Source: Phycisphaerae bacterium (GTDB lineage: Bacteria > Planctomycetota > Phycisphaerae > UBA1845 > Fen-1342). From it: a stretch of 64,000 bases of DNA. Every line of letters starts with the position of its first letter. Within the stretch, counting starts at the first letter, position 1. Under the pieces are notes generated by a model that worked only from the letters and a program-made list of their open reading frames with translations, made no database searches and was not told the origin of the DNA. The DNA lies in the NCBI GenBank assembly GCA_017999985.1, contig JAGNKU010000001.1, positions 62,001-126,000 of the forward strand, given 5' to 3'. Made by a program: the position numbers and the translations under genes. This document shows, piece after piece, positions 61,604 to 64,000 of this stretch.

Positions 61604-64000
61604 TCACCGCGTGCGCATCGAGACCGGTACGTCGTACGAGTCCTCGTTCACCTTCTGCGGGGTCGGCTCCGGGCGCAGCGTCGGACGCACCGGTCCGTAT
61701 TCACCCTCCACCGGCTGGGCGGCGGGGGTTTCACGTCGGATCACCGGGACGGCGTCTTCCGCCGCACGCGCGGGCGGCAGGACCGGTTCCGGCTCGACAC
61801 GCAGGCCCTGCATGAGCGTATCGGTCAGGGTCTCGGTGGGGATGACTTCCATGTTGTCCCGCTCGGTCACCGACAGCGCACGGTAATCCTCGACGGTACG
61901 GACCACGTGCGGCGTCATGACCAGCAGCAGCTCGGTGCGGTTGGCCGTGTCATTCTGGTTGCGGAATAGCAAGCCCAGGCCGGGAATGTCGCCGAGCAGG
62001 GGTATCTTCTGCTCGCGGTTTTCCGTCCGCGAGGTGATCAGCCCGCCCAGCACCACCGTCTCGTTGTCCTTCACCATGACGTTGGTCTTGGCCTGCCGGC
62101 GGAAGAAGACCGGGGCCGTAACCCCCTGACCCACGTCCACGGTCGAGCCCGTGAAGTCGGACACTTCCTGGTCGATCTCCATGCGCACGAAGCCGTCCGG
62201 GTTGATCTGCGGGGTCACCGTCAACTTGATGCCGATGTTCTCGCGGGCCACGCTGGTCGTGATCTGGCCACCGGTGGTCGTGGACGTGCCCGTGACATAC
62301 GGCACATCGTTGGTGACCTCGATCAGCGCTTCCTGGTTGTCCATGGCGATGATCTGGGGCCGGCTGAGGACGTTCAGGCTGCCCTCGTTTTGGAGCGTGC
62401 GGAAGAGGAAGTTGAAATCTGCACCGGTGATCGTGAACGAGAAGCCGCCCAAGCCGCTGCCCGCCGCGCCGAGGTCGGTGCCGCCGACGTAGTCGTATGT
62501 GGTGGTGTCATTCGGGCCGGCCTTGGTCCACTGGAGGTCCTGGAACGCGAATTCCACGCCCAGATCGAGCGCGTTGTCCATGGTGACCTCGACGATCAGC
62601 ACCTGGATCAGCACTTGCGGGGGCGGCTGATCCAGCTCGCGGACGACGTTCATCACCGTATCCTGGAAGCGCGGGTCGTAGTCCAGGATCACGCGGTTGG
62701 CGTCCTTGCTCGCGATCGCGGTGACCTGCCGCTCCTGCTTCACGCCGATCGAGACATCCTGCCCGATGTCCTGCAGACGCTGCTGCTCGGCGTCACTGAA
62801 TTCCTTGATCGTGGGTGCGAGCTCCTCGGCCTTGATGCTCTTGGGAGAGTAGACGTGCGTCAGGCGATTGGGAATCTCGGTCGTATCGAGCTCCAGGATC
62901 AGCTTCTCCGCCAGGTCAAGGTAGCCGGGCGTGCCCGCCGCGATCACGGAATTGGTGCGGACGTCGGTCGCAAACGCGATCTCCTGTCGGCCGCCCTCGC
63001 CGCCGAGCCCTTCACCCACTGTCAACACGCGTTCCGATTCGGCGGTGCCACCGCGCCCGGTGCCGCCGGTCGCTCTGCGCTGGAACAGGGCCTCGAGGTT
63101 CTTCACGAGGCTCTCGGCGTCGGCGTTGCGCAGGCGGAAGACGCGGATCTTCGCGTCCTGCGGCGGCACGTCCACCGCCGCCACGAGCGACTCCATGAGC
63201 GGCATGCTCTCGGGTGGTGCCGTCACCACCAGCGAGTTCGTGCGGGCGTCCGCAATCACGACGATGTCGGAGCGCACGGCCCGCAGCGTCTCGAGACCCA
63301 GGTCCGGGTGCTGCTTCTGAAAGATCAGCATGACCTGCTTGGCATCTTCCTTCGTCGAGCCGCTGCCGCCACCGCCGCTACCGCCCGTCCCGCCGACGGT
63401 GCCGCCGCGCAGCTCCAGCACGCGCCCGAGCAGATCGCCGGCGTCCTCGGCCGCCGCCTGCTGGAGCTTGAAGATGCGGACCACGGTGCCCTTCAGCGAG
63501 GTGGTGTCGTCGAGCTGTCGGACGAACGTCTCGATGTCGTTCAGCAGGGTCGCCGGGCCGAACGCGACCACCGAGTTGGTGGTCTTGTCCGCTGTGACGG
63601 TCACGTCGATCTCGCCGCCCGTCTGGCTGCCGCCCTGTTTCTTGAAGATGTCCTGGACGTTCTTGGAGACCTCCTCGGCCACCGCGCGGCGGAGCGGGAT
63701 GATCTTGATGTTGCGGCCGACCTCGCTGGGCCGGTCGAGGATGTCCACCCAGCGCTCCAGGATTTCCATGTCCTCGCGCGCCGCCGCCAGCAGCAGGCTG
63801 TCCGAAACCGGGTCGGCCGCGACGTGGATCGGCGTGCCGCTCAGCTTGGTGTCCTTCTGCGTGAGGGCTTTCTCGACCATCTCCTTCAGCAGCGACGCGA
63901 TGTTCGGGGCACTGTTGAGCTTCACCTTCCGGGCGTGGAAGACCACCGTCCCGTCAAACTGCCGATCCAGGTCGTTGATCAACTGCTCGGCGTCCTGGAG
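61604..64000 (-). CDS. secretin (GspD/PilQ family), 5' end outside window
   Basis: The C-terminal about 798 residues of an outer-membrane secretin. The frame stays open through base 64000, so the start lies beyond the window. Several N-type domains are visible, with the repeated pattern of strand-helix-strand and (A)DxRTNS(V/L)VV. A Gly/Ser-rich linker (near TVGGTGGSGGGGSGS) lies within them. The secretin core has VLIQVLIVEV, NVLSRPQIIAMDNQEA, and the C-terminal PLLGDIPGLGLLFRNQ and LLLVMTPHVV. It forms the channel for type II secretion or type IV pili. It is followed by a lipoprotein and an MreD-like gene. Confidence 0.93.
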   Translation of the reverse strand, partial: LQDAEQLINDLDRQFDGTVVFHARKVKLNSAPNIASLLKEMVEKALTQKDTKLSGTPIHVAADPVSDSLLLAAAREDMEILERWVDILDRPSEVGRNIKIIPLRRAVAEEVSKNVQDIFKKQGGSQTGGEIDVTVTADKTTNSVVAFGPATLLNDIETFVRQLDDTTSLKGTVVRIFKLQQAAAEDAGDLLGRVLELRGGTVGGTGGSGGGGSGSTKEDAKQVMLIFQKQHPDLGLETLRAVRSDIVVIADARTNSLVVTAPPESMPLMESLVAAVDVPPQDAKIRVFRLRNADAESLVKNLEALFQRRATGGTGRGGTAESERVLTVGEGLGGEGGRQEIAFATDVRTNSVIAAGTPGYLDLAEKLILELDTTEIPNRLTHVYSPKSIKAEELAPTIKEFSDAEQQRLQDIGQDVSIGVKQERQVTAIASKDANRVILDYDPRFQDTVMNVVRELDQPPPQVLIQVLIVEVTMDNALDLGVEFAFQDLQWTKAGPNDTTTYDYVGGTDLGAAGSGLGGFSFTITGADFNFLFRTLQNEGSLNVLSRPQIIAMDNQEALIEVTNDVPYVTGTSTTTGGQITTSVARENIGIKLTVTPQINPDGFVRMEIDQEVSDFTGSTVDVGQGVTAPVFFRRQAKTNVMVKDNETVVLGGLITSRTENREQKIPLLGDIPGLGLLFRNQNDTANRTELLLVMTPHVVRTVEDYRALSVTERDNMEVIPTETLTDTLMQGLRVEPEPVLPPARAAEDAVPVIRRETPAAQPVEGEYGPVRPTLRPEPTPQKVNEDSYDVPVSMRTR

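Overview
The window is a 64 kb, very GC-rich (mostly G/C-ending codons) bacterial chromosome segment. It is almost entirely housekeeping and cell-envelope genes, with no phage, transposase, CRISPR array, rRNA or tRNA that I could see. The best guess for the host is a member of the Planctomycetota. The grounds are a secreted protein with a PEP-CTERM-type tail, a membrane protein ending in a double CxxC zinc ribbon of a style common in that phylum, a secretin/PilB/PilT set, a GH57 plus glycogen-synthase-like pair, and many lipoproteins. The phylum is an inference; no marker here fixes it and the class cannot be named.

Layout. 0-2.5 kb: ROK sugar kinase, a YwaF-type membrane protein and a protein with three FGG repeats. 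2.8-6.7 kb: gyrA, then a secreted cyclophilin-FKBP fusion. 6.8-10.6 kb (minus): nadC, two crotonases and a WecA/MraY-type sugar-phosphate transferase. 10.6-15.2 kb (minus): a compact fapA-cheX-cheR-cheD-cheB operon with three short start/stop overlaps. 15.4-25.0 kb (minus): infB, a DUF503 gene, rbfA, a degenerate HhH-GPD protein, a 1246-residue TPR protein and a KdsD-type arabinose-5-phosphate isomerase. 25.4-28.0 kb (plus): glycogen-synthase-like glycosyltransferase and GH57 hydrolase. 28.0-34.4 kb: Nudix hydrolase, lipoprotein, then an RND efflux pair and a chlorophyllase-like esterase. 34.4-38.4 kb: secreted glycosidase-like protein, a small accessory protein, a hairpin-and-octamer-repeat region without genes, and an LmbE-type deacetylase. 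38.5-42.6 kb: multidomain secreted papain-like protease, lipoprotein, small hypothetical protein. 42.7-47.5 kb: fused SecDF and a LysM protein. 47.6-51.1 kb (minus): cmk, plsC, herA. 51.2-54.3 kb: small HAD enzyme, zinc-ribbon membrane protein, trxB, PEP-CTERM protein. 54.6-57.5 kb (minus): pilB/gspE and pilT. 57.8-60.4 kb: LOG protein, amidohydrolase, lipoprotein, CBS protein. 60.5-64 kb (minus): secretin (cut by the window edge), lipoprotein, MreD-like protein.

Functional themes. Export and envelope dominate: SecDF, secretin, PilB/PilT, LysM, MreD-like, WecA/MraY-like, PlsC, RND pump and many secreted or lipid-anchored proteins. PilB, PilT, the secretin and the Che cluster together suggest a type IV pilus or type II secretion system and chemosensory control, although CheA, CheW and the receptors lie outside the window. 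I found no obvious mobile defence island. The observations most worth checking are the structured non-coding region at 37.29-37.53 kb, the CheB with a degraded receiver domain in a FapA/CheX-linked operon, the dual-family immunophilin, the chlorophyllase-like enzyme, and a perfect 15-bp hairpin overlapping the predicted transcription start of the LysM gene.
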